Assembly (NCBI GenBank): GCA_910585895.1 | Contig: CAJUHY010000038.1 | Location: 1-26,240, forward strand | Reading direction: 5' to 3' | DNA from: an uncultured Lachnospiraceae bacterium | GTDB lineage: Bacteria > Bacillota > Clostridia > Lachnospirales > Lachnospiraceae | DNA: 26,240 nucleotides | Shown: positions 15,358 to 24,359 of the stretch, in pieces | How positions within the stretch are numbered: position 1 is the stretch's first letter | Layout: each line of letters begins with the position of its first letter | Made by a program: the position numbers and the translations under genes | The notes under the pieces: model-generated | The model's database searches: none | The model's input: the letters and a program-made list of their open reading frames with translations, nothing else | Told to the model about the DNA's origin: nothing

Positions 15358-16695
15358 ATGGAACAGGAATTTATGAAAGAAAAGAAGATACTGTCCCTCG
15401 TGCTGTCAATGTCTATGCCGATGGTGATTTCCATGGCCGTCAATTCGCTGTACAATATCGTAGACAGTTATTTCGTGGCGCAGCTGAGCGAGGAGGCAAT
15501 GACAGCGCTTGCCCTGGTTTACCCTGTGCAGAATATGATTAATGCAGTTGCGATTGGGTTTGCCATTGGAATCAATGCGGTGGCTGCATTTTATCTGGGA
15601 GCGGGCGAGCAGGAGAACGCAGACAGGGCGGCAACGCAGGGATTTTTGCTGAACCTGATTCATGGACTGCTGTTGGCTGTTATTTGTATTGCCATTATGC
15701 CCTCGTTTTTAAGCATTTTTTCAAAAGAACAGTCGGTGGTAGGCATGGCGCTGGAGTATTCCAACCGGGTATTTCTGTTTTCGGCGGTTATTACATCAGG
15801 GCTGGTATTTGAAAAAGTTTTTCAGGCGGCAGGCAAGATGAAAGTGTCCATGTTTTGTATGATATGCGGGTTCGCAGCCAATATTGTTCTTGACCCGCTG
15901 ATGATTTTCGGCTTCGGTATTTTCCCGAAAATGGGTATAGCTGGAGCAGCCTATGCGACTGGGATAGGTCAGGTAATTTCTTTGCTTGCGTATTTGATAT
16001 TTTACATGGCAAAACCAATTCCGGTGAAAATAAGGCGTGTGTATTTAAAGCCGCAGAAAGAGATGGCTGTGAAACTGTATGGCATAGGCATTTCGGCAAC
16101 ATTGAATCTGGCGCTGCCTTCCCTGCTGATTTCAGCGCTCAATGGAATTCTGGCTGGCTTTTCAGAGAAGTATGTGCTTGTGCTTGGCGTTTATTATAAG
16201 CTGCAGACATTTATTTATCTGACAGCAAACGGCATCATACAAGGAATCCGACCATTGATGGGATATAACCATGGGGCAGGGGAAAAGGAGCGTGTGCGGC
16301 AGATTTTCCACACAACGTTAATGCTTACGGCAGGAGTGATGGCTGTTGGCACGGTTTTGTCCTGGCTGATTCCCGGTAGTCTGATAGGGTTGTTTACCTC
16401 AAATCCGCAGACTATCCAAAGCGGCGTGACGGCGCTCCATATCATAAGCCTTGGTTTTATGGCGTCAGCCGTTTCTGTTACATGTTCCGGCGCGTTGGAG
16501 GGCTTGGGCAAAGGATTGCCGTCGCTTTATATTTCGCTGTTTCGTTATATTATAATTATTGTTCCAGCCGCGTATCTGTTCAGCAGATGGTTGGGAGCTG
16601 AGGGGACATGGTACGCGTTTAGTTTTACTGAATTTGTGACGGCGGGGATAGCGTATGCGATTTACAGAAAACATGGAAACCTTTTGGTACTATGA
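15358..16695 (+). CDS. MATE family multidrug/cation exporter
   Basis: A 445-residue membrane protein with about 12 helices in two related halves. The opening MPMVISMAVNSLYNIVDSYFVAQLSEEAMTAL (written across the first helix and loop) holds the conserved N-half MATE signature. The second half begins near residue 235 (KLYGIGISATLNLALPSLLI) and contains NGIIQGIRPLMGYNHGAG, which mirrors the first. It would export toxic organic compounds using the Na+ or H+ gradient. The ATG at 15358 follows AGGAGGAAAAG. The gene has a terminator-bearing leader upstream and its own promoter may lie further up at 15159. A regulator is not adjacent. Confidence 0.92.
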   Translation: MEQEFMKEKKILSLVLSMSMPMVISMAVNSLYNIVDSYFVAQLSEEAMTALALVYPVQNMINAVAIGFAIGINAVAAFYLGAGEQENADRAATQGFLLNLIHGLLLAVICIAIMPSFLSIFSKEQSVVGMALEYSNRVFLFSAVITSGLVFEKVFQAAGKMKVSMFCMICGFAANIVLDPLMIFGFGIFPKMGIAGAAYATGIGQVISLLAYLIFYMAKPIPVKIRRVYLKPQKEMAVKLYGIGISATLNLALPSLLISALNGILAGFSEKYVLVLGVYYKLQTFIYLTANGIIQGIRPLMGYNHGAGEKERVRQIFHTTLMLTAGVMAVGTVLSWLIPGSLIGLFTSNPQTIQSGVTALHIISLGFMASAVSVTCSGALEGLGKGLPSLYISLFRYIIIIVPAAYLFSRWLGAEGTWYAFSFTEFVTAGIAYAIYRKHGNLLVL

Positions 16696-16724
16696 ATTAC
16701 AAAATGGGGCAACTAAACAAAATA

Positions 16725-16764
16725 TTTACATTGAAAGTTTCTTTAGTAAAATGTATAATGTAAA
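16725..16764 (+). promoter_or_regulatory. Promoter of the antiporter gene, bracketed by an inverted repeat
   Basis: TTGAAA (16731-16736), exactly 17 nt, TATAAT (16754-16759). TTTACATT (16725-16732) and AATGTAAA (16757-16764) are perfect 8-bp complements straddling both promoter boxes, so a regulator bound there would cover the promoter. Confidence 0.65.
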
Positions 16765-16820
16765 GGATTCGGGTTGGCATTGATTATAATAATGCAACAT
16801 AAGAAATAGGGAGGAAACTT

Positions 16821-18089
16821 ATGATAGGATTTTTGGGTAAATTTGTTTTGCTGCTGGCATTTGTGGTGCTGTTGGGATATTTTAATGAGAAGGTTACAAA
16901 ACTTACATATGAAATATCGCTCATGCTTTTTTCATTCCTGGTAGGTGGTATTTTTCTGGTGATGGGAATTGCGTTTGGGAACATTCCTGCTGTACAGCCA
17001 TTTCTGGAACAAGTGCAGGTATTTGATTTGGAAATGTTTCTTGTCAAAGGCGTATTGTGTTTTATGTTATTTGCAGGTTCCTGCCATATGCGCCTTGCGG
17101 ATTTGAAAAAATATGCCAAAGCAGTCACAGTTTTGGCAGTAGGCGCGACTTTTTTAGGCGCAGTATTTTATGGACTTTTATTTTATGGGGCTTCTTATTT
17201 TTTGGGAATGCATATGCCGCTTCCGGTCTGCCTGATGTTCGGCAGCGTGGTGGCGCCGACAGATCCGATTGCCGCTACAAGTATTCTGAAAAAATTCAAT
17301 CTTCCTTCAGGTATCAGCTTTACAATAGAAGGAGAATCTTTGTTTAATGACGGCGTGGGCGTGGCTTTGTTTGTCTGTTTTTCCGGTCTCGTGACAGCAC
17401 AGCAAAGTGAAGGGATTTTTCTTGTGTTATTGAAAGAATTATTTGGAGCAGCGCTGGTGGGAGGAGTGGTGACAGCGGTTTGTTTCTTGATTTTCAGCAA
17501 GACCAGGGATGAGACCAGACAGATATTTACAAGTCTGCTTGCCGTATCGCTGTCGTATCTTCTGTGCGATGTGTTTGGGTTTTCGGGAGCAATTGCATCC
17601 GTAGTGTGCGGAATCCTTTTTTCAGCGTTCAGGGACTGGCAGGGGCAGAAAGGCGTTCCTGCGGAACTGGCACAGTTTGATGGCTTTTGGGAGGTGCTGG
17701 ATAACTTGTTGAATTCGGTTTTGTATGTCATTTTGGGTCTGTCATTCTTGCATATTCTGCAGATGCCCTATGTGCTTCTTTTATCATTAGTGGCAATTAT
17801 TGCCAATCTGCTGGCGCGTTCGGGAAGTCTGGGAATTTCCGTGCTGTTCTTGCGGGAGCTGCCAGATGGATACGACAGGAGCAGCTTTATCAAATTGCTT
17901 ACCTGGGGAGGACTGCGCGGCGGGCTCTCGGTTGCGCTTGCCATGAGTACAAGTCCAATGCTGGATGAAAATACATATTATATTGTACTGGGCTGCACCT
18001 ATGCAATTGTATTTTTTACCACGATTGTCCAGGGACTGACAATGAAGAAAGTTTATCAGGGTATAGAGGGGAAAAGGAATAATAAATAA
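16821..18089 (+). CDS. CPA1-type Na+(K+)/H+ antiporter
   Basis: A 422-residue membrane protein with about 11-12 helices. Family motifs are present in order: MLFAGSCHMRLADLKKYAK, APTDPIAATSIL at residues 145-156, with the DP pair of the ion site, GESLFNDGVGVAL at 171-183, with the essential ND pair (N176-D177), and TWGGLRGGLSVALAMS at 361-376. These are diagnostic for the NhaP/NHE group that exchanges Na+ or K+ for H+ across the cytoplasmic membrane. Unlike many NhaP proteins it lacks a large C-terminal cytoplasmic domain. The ATG follows GGGAGG. It is probably transcribed from the promoter at 16731-16759, and possibly together with the Dabb gene 48 nt downstream. Confidence 0.93.
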   Translation: MIGFLGKFVLLLAFVVLLGYFNEKVTKLTYEISLMLFSFLVGGIFLVMGIAFGNIPAVQPFLEQVQVFDLEMFLVKGVLCFMLFAGSCHMRLADLKKYAKAVTVLAVGATFLGAVFYGLLFYGASYFLGMHMPLPVCLMFGSVVAPTDPIAATSILKKFNLPSGISFTIEGESLFNDGVGVALFVCFSGLVTAQQSEGIFLVLLKELFGAALVGGVVTAVCFLIFSKTRDETRQIFTSLLAVSLSYLLCDVFGFSGAIASVVCGILFSAFRDWQGQKGVPAELAQFDGFWEVLDNLLNSVLYVILGLSFLHILQMPYVLLLSLVAIIANLLARSGSLGISVLFLRELPDGYDRSSFIKLLTWGGLRGGLSVALAMSTSPMLDENTYYIVLGCTYAIVFFTTIVQGLTMKKVYQGIEGKRNNK

Positions 18090-18137
18090 TATAGTTTCAA
18101 GTAAATAAATTAGTTAATACAAGATGGAGGCAGAGAG

Positions 18138-18440
18138 ATGGTAAAGCATATTATTTTATGGACATTGAAAGAAGAGTACTCTAAGGAACGCAAAAAAGAA
18201 ATTAAACTTGATATCAAGGAAGGTCTGGAAGGGTTAAAGGGGATAATACCAGGTCTTATAGACATTCGAGTGAATATTGAAGGGTTGGAAAGTTCAAATG
18301 TAGATTTGATGTTGGATTCCACCTTTGAGGACGAGGGGGCATTGAAACTTTATGCAAACCACCCGGCCCATGTGGCGGTAGCCGATGGGAAAGTCAGACC
18401 GCATACGGCAGCAAGGAACTGTATGGATTATGAAGTGTAG
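18138..18440 (+). CDS. Dabb family (stress-responsive alpha/beta barrel) protein
   Basis: A 100-residue protein of the Dabb fold, a dimeric ferredoxin-like barrel. Visible features are the opening MVKHIILWTLKEE with the conserved H4, the helix KEIKLDIKEGLEGLKGIIPG, LIDIRVNIEGL and VDLMLDSTFEDEGALKLYANHPAHVAV, where the Y-x-x-HP-x-H segment is diagnostic. Members include stress proteins and aromatic polyketide cyclases; the role here is unknown. The ATG follows GGAGGCAGAG. It probably shares a transcript with the antiporter and is followed by a strong terminator at 18514. Confidence 0.88.
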   Translation: MVKHIILWTLKEEYSKERKKEIKLDIKEGLEGLKGIIPGLIDIRVNIEGLESSNVDLMLDSTFEDEGALKLYANHPAHVAVADGKVRPHTAARNCMDYEV

Positions 18441-18513
18441 AAGGTATACTGTAATTTATGGAAAGTAAATCTGGTATTTTGGTTTGTTAACAACTCTATA
18501 GAATCTTGCATGG

Positions 18514-18562
18514 GACTGTTGTCTGGGCAGATGAGCAATCTGCCTTGGCAGCAGTCTTTTTT
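18514..18562 (+). terminator. Intrinsic terminator of the antiporter/Dabb transcript
   Basis: Two stacked pairs, GACTGTTG (18514-18521) with CAGCAGTC (18549-18556; one G-U) and GGCAGAT (18526-18532) with ATCTGCC (18538-18544), are followed by TTTTTT at 18557-18562. Confidence 0.85.
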
Positions 18563-18731
18563 GCGGGTCTATGAAATGTTTTGTGCATGTTTCTAAAATT
18601 TTTTGCCATTTTTCTTAATCTATGTGATGTTTTCATAATTAAGTTAAGTTGAAAATAGTTCTTATATCTTTAGCTATAGTACAAATTTCCACAAAAAATA
18701 AAATATTTATAAAGAAAATTAGTAAAAGTGC

Positions 18732-18760
18732 TTGAAAAGCAAAAAAAGAAGTGTTAGAAT
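18732..18760 (+). promoter_or_regulatory. Promoter of the giant surface-protein gene
   Basis: TTGAAA (18732-18737), exactly 17 nt, TAGAAT (18755-18760). It gives a purine-rich leader of about 100 nt before the ATG at 18868. The AT-rich stretch 18563-18731 shows no gene. Confidence 0.7.
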
Positions 18761-18867
18761 TTAAAAATGAATAGGCATAATTAGCACGGAAAGGAGAAGG
18801 GAAAAGAAAAAGTGCTGGATAGTAATTTATAGTTAACAAGGGACTTATGGAAAGGAGAAACTGCATA

Positions 18868-21800
18868 ATGAAAAAGGCAAAGAACACGCGAAAGCAGCTG
18901 TTCGCGCTTGTTTTGGCATTGGCAATGGTATTCACATCTGTCAGTGTCCCATCAGTGACGGCAGAAGCAGCGAAGAATGTCAAGGTCAAGAAGATTCAGA
19001 TCACAAACCCCAAGAAGAAAAAAGTGACTCTGGTCAGAGGCAAGACCCTCCAGATTAAGGTGAAGGTCACGCCCAAGAACGCAAAGAACAAGAAAGTAAC
19101 TTACAAGTCAAGCAAGAAGAAGATTGCTTCCGTATCCAAGAAGGGTAAGGTGAAGGGCCTCAAGAAGGGCACGGCGAAGATTACCGTAACCGCAAAGGAC
19201 GGCAGCAAGAAGAAAGCAACCCTGACCGTGAAGGTCGTAAACCCGGTGAAGGTGAAGAAGGTGACGGTCAGCCCGGCAGCCGCTGCGCTTGACGTTGGCA
19301 AGACCGTAACGCTGAAAGCGGCCTGTACGCCGAAGAACGCAACCAACAAGGCAGTCAGCTGGAAAACCTCCAACAAGGGCGTTGCCACAGTGACTTCCGC
19401 CGGCGTTGTCAAAGGCGTGAAAGCCGGCACGGCAAAGATTACGGCCACGGCAAAGGACGGCAGCAAGAAGAGCGCATCCTGCACAGTGACGGTTAAGGCG
19501 GCTTCCGTAACGCCGGTCCCGCCCACCCCGTCCGTGAAGACGCTTGCAGGCATAGCGGTCACGAAAGCGCCCGCGAAGACCGCGTACTATAAGGGCGAGA
19601 CATTCGATCCGGCAGGCATGGAAGTGACGGCAAGCTATTCCGACAAGAGCACGAAAGCGCTTGCGGCAAATGCATACACGCTCACCCCATCCGTGGATAC
19701 GCCGCTTAAGGTGACAGACAAGGCAGTGACAGTCAGCTACACGGAAGGCGGCGTGACCAAGACAGCGACGACGCCGATTAAGGTGACGTCTGCGCCCACA
19801 GTCAGGAGCATTGCCGTTGAGAATGGCCCGGACAAGGACGAATACGAGCAGGGCGAGGTATTCGACCCCACAGGCATGAAGGTAGTGGCTACGCTCTCCA
19901 ATGACGAGACGAAGGAACTTCTGCCGGATACGGACTACACGTATTCTAAGGAGCCGCTGGAAGTGACCGTAGGTGCGGAAAAGACGATGTTTGAGATTTC
20001 CTACCGGGTAAGCGCCAGCAAGACGCTGACGGCGGAAGTCCCCATCCTCGTAAAGGCAAAAGACCCATTGGAATCCATCAGCGCACAGCTTCTGAACACC
20101 GTGCTAGAGAGGGAAGGCGCATGCTTCAACGATGACGATGTGGAAGTGACTGCGACCTTTAAGAGCGGCGAGACGGCGAAAGTCAGCATGGAAGACTGCA
20201 CGGTGGACCCGGCGGAATTCACGCTGGACACAACGGAGGCGACCATCAGCTACCTGTACGGCGGCGTTGAGAAGACTGTGAAGGTAAGCGGGTTCACGGT
20301 GACGACATACCGTGAGCGGTATACGTTTGAAGATGAGAAGACCGTCGGCACGCCGGTGAAGCGCGCCAATGAGACTACGAACGCAGTGCCCACGGAGGAC
20401 AATGCAGTTGGCGTGATTGGAGAGGAAGATTTCGTGCCCGGCGTGGAGGGAAATGCGCTCCATATGGATGGCAATTATGGTCTTAGGCTCGACAAGATAG
20501 CCGGCAGCAGCGCTTCCAAGAACTACAGCATTTCCGCATGGTTCAAGCCGGAGGAGATGGTGAAGAACCAGGCGCTGATTATCTCCACGGCCAATAAGTT
20601 CGGCCTGACGGACGGTCTGCCGGAGACCTGGTGCGCGGTAGCAGGAAACGACCCGTCCGGCAGCTTTGACAAGAAGCTGAAGGTATGGTGGTTTGACGAG
20701 GCCAACAGCCACAAGACCTCCATCCGGATGCAGAACCCCATCGGCATAGGCGAGGATGCGGAGTGGACCCATGTGGCACTGGTAGTGGACGACGCCGGCG
20801 AGGCGGAGGAGAACTACGCGACAGCCACGTTCTATGTGAACGGCAGGAAGATAGGCTCCGGGAAGGTGCGCAACGAGAAGAACGAACTCATGAAGACCTA
20901 CGTTGGCACGACCGGGTGGTATGCGGACGGCTATTACAAGGGGCTTGTGGATGAGCTGGTGTTCACGAGTGAAGTGCTCACGCAGGATGCCGTGGAGGCA
21001 TATTACCTGGAGGGCGTGGAAAACAGCGGCAAGCAGTTTTCTAAGATTACACAGGTGTCCGCGGACGACGGCGCACAGGTTGAGGTGGAATACGGAACAA
21101 GCCTTGCAGACGTGAAGCGCGAGCTGGTGAAAATCACGTACAAGGCGGCTGTGGAAGGCTCAGAAGAGCCCATGGCATTCCCGACCACGGCCGATATGTG
21201 GACGCTGGGCGACTACACCGTCACAGCCACGGGCGAAGTGGAGGCTGCCGTGAAGCTGCAGGCGCCGGAAGGCTACATGTTTAACCTGGGCGGAAGGCTT
21301 TCCGTGACAACGGAGCTGAAAGCCACGGTTAAGATTAAAGACCCTGTAACGGTTACGGCAGTGACGCCGTCACAGACAGAAATAGAAGTGCCTTACGGCA
21401 CATCGGAAGATGCCATTAAAGAGGCGCTTGCGGGACTGACGTTTACGACGACGACAAGCGACGGCAGCGCATTTGAGATAGCCAATGCCAAGTCCCTGTG
21501 GACGCTTGCAGAGGACGGCGGCAGCTATAAGGCTTCGTTTGAACTGGAAGCAAAGCCGGGCTACAAATATGCGGACGGCGTGAAGGTGGAAGTCACAGTG
21601 GCAGTGAAGCAGCCCATCCTCATCACCGCCCTGGCAGCAGACCCAGCCACGCTCACCGTGGACTACAATACGTCGGAAGCGGACGTGAAGGATGAGCTTG
21701 CCAGGCTGGCAATCCAGGCAACCGTTGCAGAGGGCAGCGCAGCGCCTGAGCGCATCGCCAATACGGCTGACATGTGGACCGTTGCGGAATACAACCCGCA

Positions 21801-24078
21801 AGAGGCAGGGGAATACACGGCGACAGCCACAGCGGCAGCGCCGGTTGGATATAAGTTTGCGGACGGCGTAGGCGAAGTGAGCACCACAGTAACGGTGAAG
21901 CCGCAGGGCGAGCATAAATTATCCGGCATTAAGGTCACCACGAACCCGAGAGTGAAATACATCGAAGGGGACAGCTTCAGTCCCGCGGGCATGGTAGTGA
22001 CCGCCAGCTATGAGGATGGGGCGCATGAGGACGTGACCAAGAAGGCAACCATCGGAACGGCAGAGAATCTGCAGGCAGGAACGCAGGAGATAGAGATTTC
22101 CTATACGGAGGGTGAAGGAGACGCAGCCATCACCAAGACCTGCAAGCTGACCATCACTACGGTCAAGGTGGAAGATGGCGCAGCAGCGCATTATGGATTT
22201 GAGGATAATCTGACTAACAGTGTAGATACGAGCAAAACAGCAAAAGTTGTTTCTGATAAAGATTTGAAAGACAGCGCAGAAGAGCCGAATTACCAGGAGG
22301 GTATCAAAGGAAAAGGCATCTTATTCAATGATGGAACACAGCGCACAGGTATCGAGCTTGCTGACAACATAGCAAATGGAAACAAGAACTTTACGCTTAA
22401 CCTGTGGGTGAACCTCAAATCAGAGCCCACATCATGGGGTGAGATTGTATTGGGCACCAAGGCTGCGTGGAATAAACAGCTCGTGATGTATGCAAAACCG
22501 GGCGGCGCAGAAGGGGCATTGGAGGCACAAACTGCCGATAATGGGACTAACCAGCAAAGGTTTGCTAATGCGCTGGTCAAGGATCAGTGGCGGATGCTCA
22601 CCTGGGTGAACAGTGATACAGATATGAAATTCTATATTGATGGTCAGGCACAGACGATTGAGGGCGGAAAAGACCTTGTGGTAAAAGAGGGAATCCAGAG
22701 AATCATCTTAGGTGCAGGCTGGTGGGGAGGAGAGTACTTCCATGGTTCTATCGATGAGGTAAGTATCTATGACTCTTCCCTGAGTGCAGGCCAGGTGGAT
22801 AAACTCTATAAGACGATTACGCCGACCATTACGGACCTCAGCGTGGATACACAAGAGTTGAACTTCACAAAAGCGGAGGCAGGAAATGATGCAACCGTTA
22901 TCCAGAACAGGCTGAAAGCATTGAAAATTAATGTTAAAGTGAAGAGTGGAATTACTCCAACATTTGAAAATAATGCGGATTGGACATTGACGCCCGCATA
23001 CACAGGAGCAGAAGGGACATATGTAGCAACGAAAGAACTGACCATACCTGAGGGTTATGCAACGGCGGAAGGTGTAAGCACAACGCTGAAAGTCAATGTC
23101 AAAGTTGTAGATGTGACTGTGCAGTCCATAGCAGTTACCAAAGCGCCGAACAAAGGGTATTATAAAGTTGGCGAAGAGTTTAACAAAGCAGGAATGGTAG
23201 TGACTGCAACCTATAGCAATGGTTCCACCAAAGATGTGACAGCAAACGTTACCATTACCAATGGCACAGCTGCACTTCCTGAGGGATGTTCCACAGATAC
23301 TGCTGAACAGGAGGTTACCATCAGCTATGTAGAAGGAGAGACAGAAGCCAAGACGGCAACGCAGGCTATTACTGTTATCAATGCTGGCACAGCTCAAGGA
23401 GCAGTACTTGCACAGATGACAGGATACTTTAAATTCGATGGTTCATTGAAGAATGAAATCAGCGGCGGAAGCGCAGAGGAAGCATTATTGTCACCCAAGG
23501 TGGATGCGGCTACAGCTGCAGCAACTGGTTTTAGTGAAGCAGGAGTAGAAGGCAAAGCATTGAAGATTACCGGACCTCAGGGTAAGGGCGTTAAGCTGGA
23601 TACGAAAATTGCCGACACGACAAATTATTCGGTTTCCATGTGGGTAAATGCCGTCGCTCTTGGTGAAACGCCGGATCAGACTTTTGCACCGGTATTCCGT
23701 CTCAGTGGTAATGGTTTTGAAAATCTTTGGTTTTCTAATATGGGTAGTTCTGAGTATTTCCTGATTCGTGGTTCTACCTGGATGTCATCAGGTCTTGGTG
23801 AATATGAGTCTGGAAATCAGACAGGAGTTTTGGTGAAAGATACCTGGAAAATGCTTACATTATCGGTAGACAACGGTCAGGGAAAATTCTATGTGGATGG
23901 AGAATATAAGTTTGATGTGAAGGTAAAGACTGGAACAAATTGTGAGATGTACCTCGGTACCTGCACGGCAGACTTTACATTCAATGGAGAATACGATGAG
24001 GTATGCATCTTTGGTGAAACTACGCTGACAGCAGAGCAGATAAAGACACTCTACGATAATTCCAAACCAGCAGAGTAG
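18868..24078 (+). CDS. Secreted multidomain Big_2/Big_3/LamG protein, 1736 residues
   Basis: A giant exported protein. A signal peptide covers residues 1-34 or 1-35 (basic KKAKNTRKQ, hydrophobic core, TAEA cleavage site). Then come two lysine-rich Big_2 domains (37-126, 127-211), each ending in GTAKIT-x-TAKDGSKK, and a proline linker. Big_3-like domains (YKGETFDPAGMEVTASYSD pattern) lie at 226-311 and 312-400, with a diverged one at 401-481. LamG-like concanavalin domains are at about 482-718, 1103-1316 and 1511-1736 (YSISAWFKPEEM, FYVNGRKIGSG and similar). Repeats of about 90 residues (EYGTSLADVKREL, PYGTSEDAIKEAL, DYNTSEADVKDEL) are at about 723-1013 and again near 1318. More Big_3 domains are at 1015-1101 and 1419-1506. 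There is no LPxTG, SLH or choline-binding anchor and no catalytic domain that I recognise. A glycan-binding adhesin is likely. I chose ATG 18868, after AAAGGAG, over 18847. Confidence 0.85.
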   Translation: MKKAKNTRKQLFALVLALAMVFTSVSVPSVTAEAAKNVKVKKIQITNPKKKKVTLVRGKTLQIKVKVTPKNAKNKKVTYKSSKKKIASVSKKGKVKGLKKGTAKITVTAKDGSKKKATLTVKVVNPVKVKKVTVSPAAAALDVGKTVTLKAACTPKNATNKAVSWKTSNKGVATVTSAGVVKGVKAGTAKITATAKDGSKKSASCTVTVKAASVTPVPPTPSVKTLAGIAVTKAPAKTAYYKGETFDPAGMEVTASYSDKSTKALAANAYTLTPSVDTPLKVTDKAVTVSYTEGGVTKTATTPIKVTSAPTVRSIAVENGPDKDEYEQGEVFDPTGMKVVATLSNDETKELLPDTDYTYSKEPLEVTVGAEKTMFEISYRVSASKTLTAEVPILVKAKDPLESISAQLLNTVLEREGACFNDDDVEVTATFKSGETAKVSMEDCTVDPAEFTLDTTEATISYLYGGVEKTVKVSGFTVTTYRERYTFEDEKTVGTPVKRANETTNAVPTEDNAVGVIGEEDFVPGVEGNALHMDGNYGLRLDKIAGSSASKNYSISAWFKPEEMVKNQALIISTANKFGLTDGLPETWCAVAGNDPSGSFDKKLKVWWFDEANSHKTSIRMQNPIGIGEDAEWTHVALVVDDAGEAEENYATATFYVNGRKIGSGKVRNEKNELMKTYVGTTGWYADGYYKGLVDELVFTSEVLTQDAVEAYYLEGVENSGKQFSKITQVSADDGAQVEVEYGTSLADVKRELVKITYKAAVEGSEEPMAFPTTADMWTLGDYTVTATGEVEAAVKLQAPEGYMFNLGGRLSVTTELKATVKIKDPVTVTAVTPSQTEIEVPYGTSEDAIKEALAGLTFTTTTSDGSAFEIANAKSLWTLAEDGGSYKASFELEAKPGYKYADGVKVEVTVAVKQPILITALAADPATLTVDYNTSEADVKDELARLAIQATVAEGSAAPERIANTADMWTVAEYNPQEAGEYTATATAAAPVGYKFADGVGEVSTTVTVKPQGEHKLSGIKVTTNPRVKYIEGDSFSPAGMVVTASYEDGAHEDVTKKATIGTAENLQAGTQEIEISYTEGEGDAAITKTCKLTITTVKVEDGAAAHYGFEDNLTNSVDTSKTAKVVSDKDLKDSAEEPNYQEGIKGKGILFNDGTQRTGIELADNIANGNKNFTLNLWVNLKSEPTSWGEIVLGTKAAWNKQLVMYAKPGGAEGALEAQTADNGTNQQRFANALVKDQWRMLTWVNSDTDMKFYIDGQAQTIEGGKDLVVKEGIQRIILGAGWWGGEYFHGSIDEVSIYDSSLSAGQVDKLYKTITPTITDLSVDTQELNFTKAEAGNDATVIQNRLKALKINVKVKSGITPTFENNADWTLTPAYTGAEGTYVATKELTIPEGYATAEGVSTTLKVNVKVVDVTVQSIAVTKAPNKGYYKVGEEFNKAGMVVTATYSNGSTKDVTANVTITNGTAALPEGCSTDTAEQEVTISYVEGETEAKTATQAITVINAGTAQGAVLAQMTGYFKFDGSLKNEISGGSAEEALLSPKVDAATAAATGFSEAGVEGKALKITGPQGKGVKLDTKIADTTNYSVSMWVNAVALGETPDQTFAPVFRLSGNGFENLWFSNMGSSEYFLIRGSTWMSSGLGEYESGNQTGVLVKDTWKMLTLSVDNGQGKFYVDGEYKFDVKVKTGTNCEMYLGTCTADFTFNGEYDEVCIFGETTLTAEQIKTLYDNSKPAE

Positions 24079-24137
24079 CCAGCTCCATAAACTGGTATTG
24101 CAATACCAAAGAATTAAAACCTAAAGTTTAACTTGGT

Positions 24138-24230
24138 AAGAATTTCCGGTTCGCCGGGCATGATACTATGTGCTTCGCACAAAAGGTTACCTATGCGCAC
24201 TGCGGCGCCGCCTGGCGTCCGGGAAATCTT
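24138..24230 (+). repeat. Palindrome-rich element with imperfect terminal inverted repeats
   Basis: AAGAATTTCCGGTTCGCC at the left end matches the reverse complement of GGCGTCCGGGAAATCTT at the right end with small gaps. Inside are CCGG-TTCG-CCGG, TGTGC-TTC-GCACA and the self-complementary GCGGCGCCGC. It is much richer in G+C than its surroundings and holds no start with a ribosome-binding site. This looks like a small non-coding mobile or REP-like element. It lies in the gene-free stretch 24079-24359. Confidence 0.45.
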
Positions 24231-24257
24231 ATATATAATTTTTACATAAGACAAATG

Positions 24258-24285
24258 TTAGGGTGTCAGTTTTCTGGCGCCCTAA
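24258..24285 (+). repeat. 12-bp hairpin without T-run
   Basis: TTAGGGTGTCAG and CTGGCGCCCTAA pair fully (two G-U) around TTTT. No U-tract follows on either strand, so termination is doubtful. Confidence 0.5.
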
Positions 24286-24304
24286 ACTATTCTGCATTGA
24301 AACG

Positions 24305-24338
24305 CGACATACTATTGTCGTGTTTTTTGTGTTATAAT
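24305..24338 (+). promoter_or_regulatory. Extended -10 promoter with CGACA-N6-TGTCG operator
   Basis: TGT-TATAAT (24330-24338) is an extended -10 box. CGACA (24305-24309) and TGTCG (24316-24320) form a dyad where a -35 box would be, a plausible autoregulatory site for the helix-turn-helix regulator that follows. Confidence 0.5.
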
Positions 24339-24359
24339 GCACCCATCAAAGGAGCAGTT

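Noticed and set aside
20104..20772. Long minus-strand open frame inside the giant surface protein
   Set aside because: It is a shadow of the GC-rich plus-strand frame; its translation is low-complexity and there is no ribosome-binding site. The same applies to 21370-21915 and 22708-23397.
18868..24078. Sortase-anchored adhesin
   Set aside because: The protein ends in the third LamG-like domain (LYDNSKPAE); no LPxTG, hydrophobic helix or basic tail is present.
24168..24359. Upstream extension of the HTH regulator frame into the palindromic element
   Set aside because: The ATG at 24360 has the ribosome-binding site, and promoter elements lie between 24305 and 24338.
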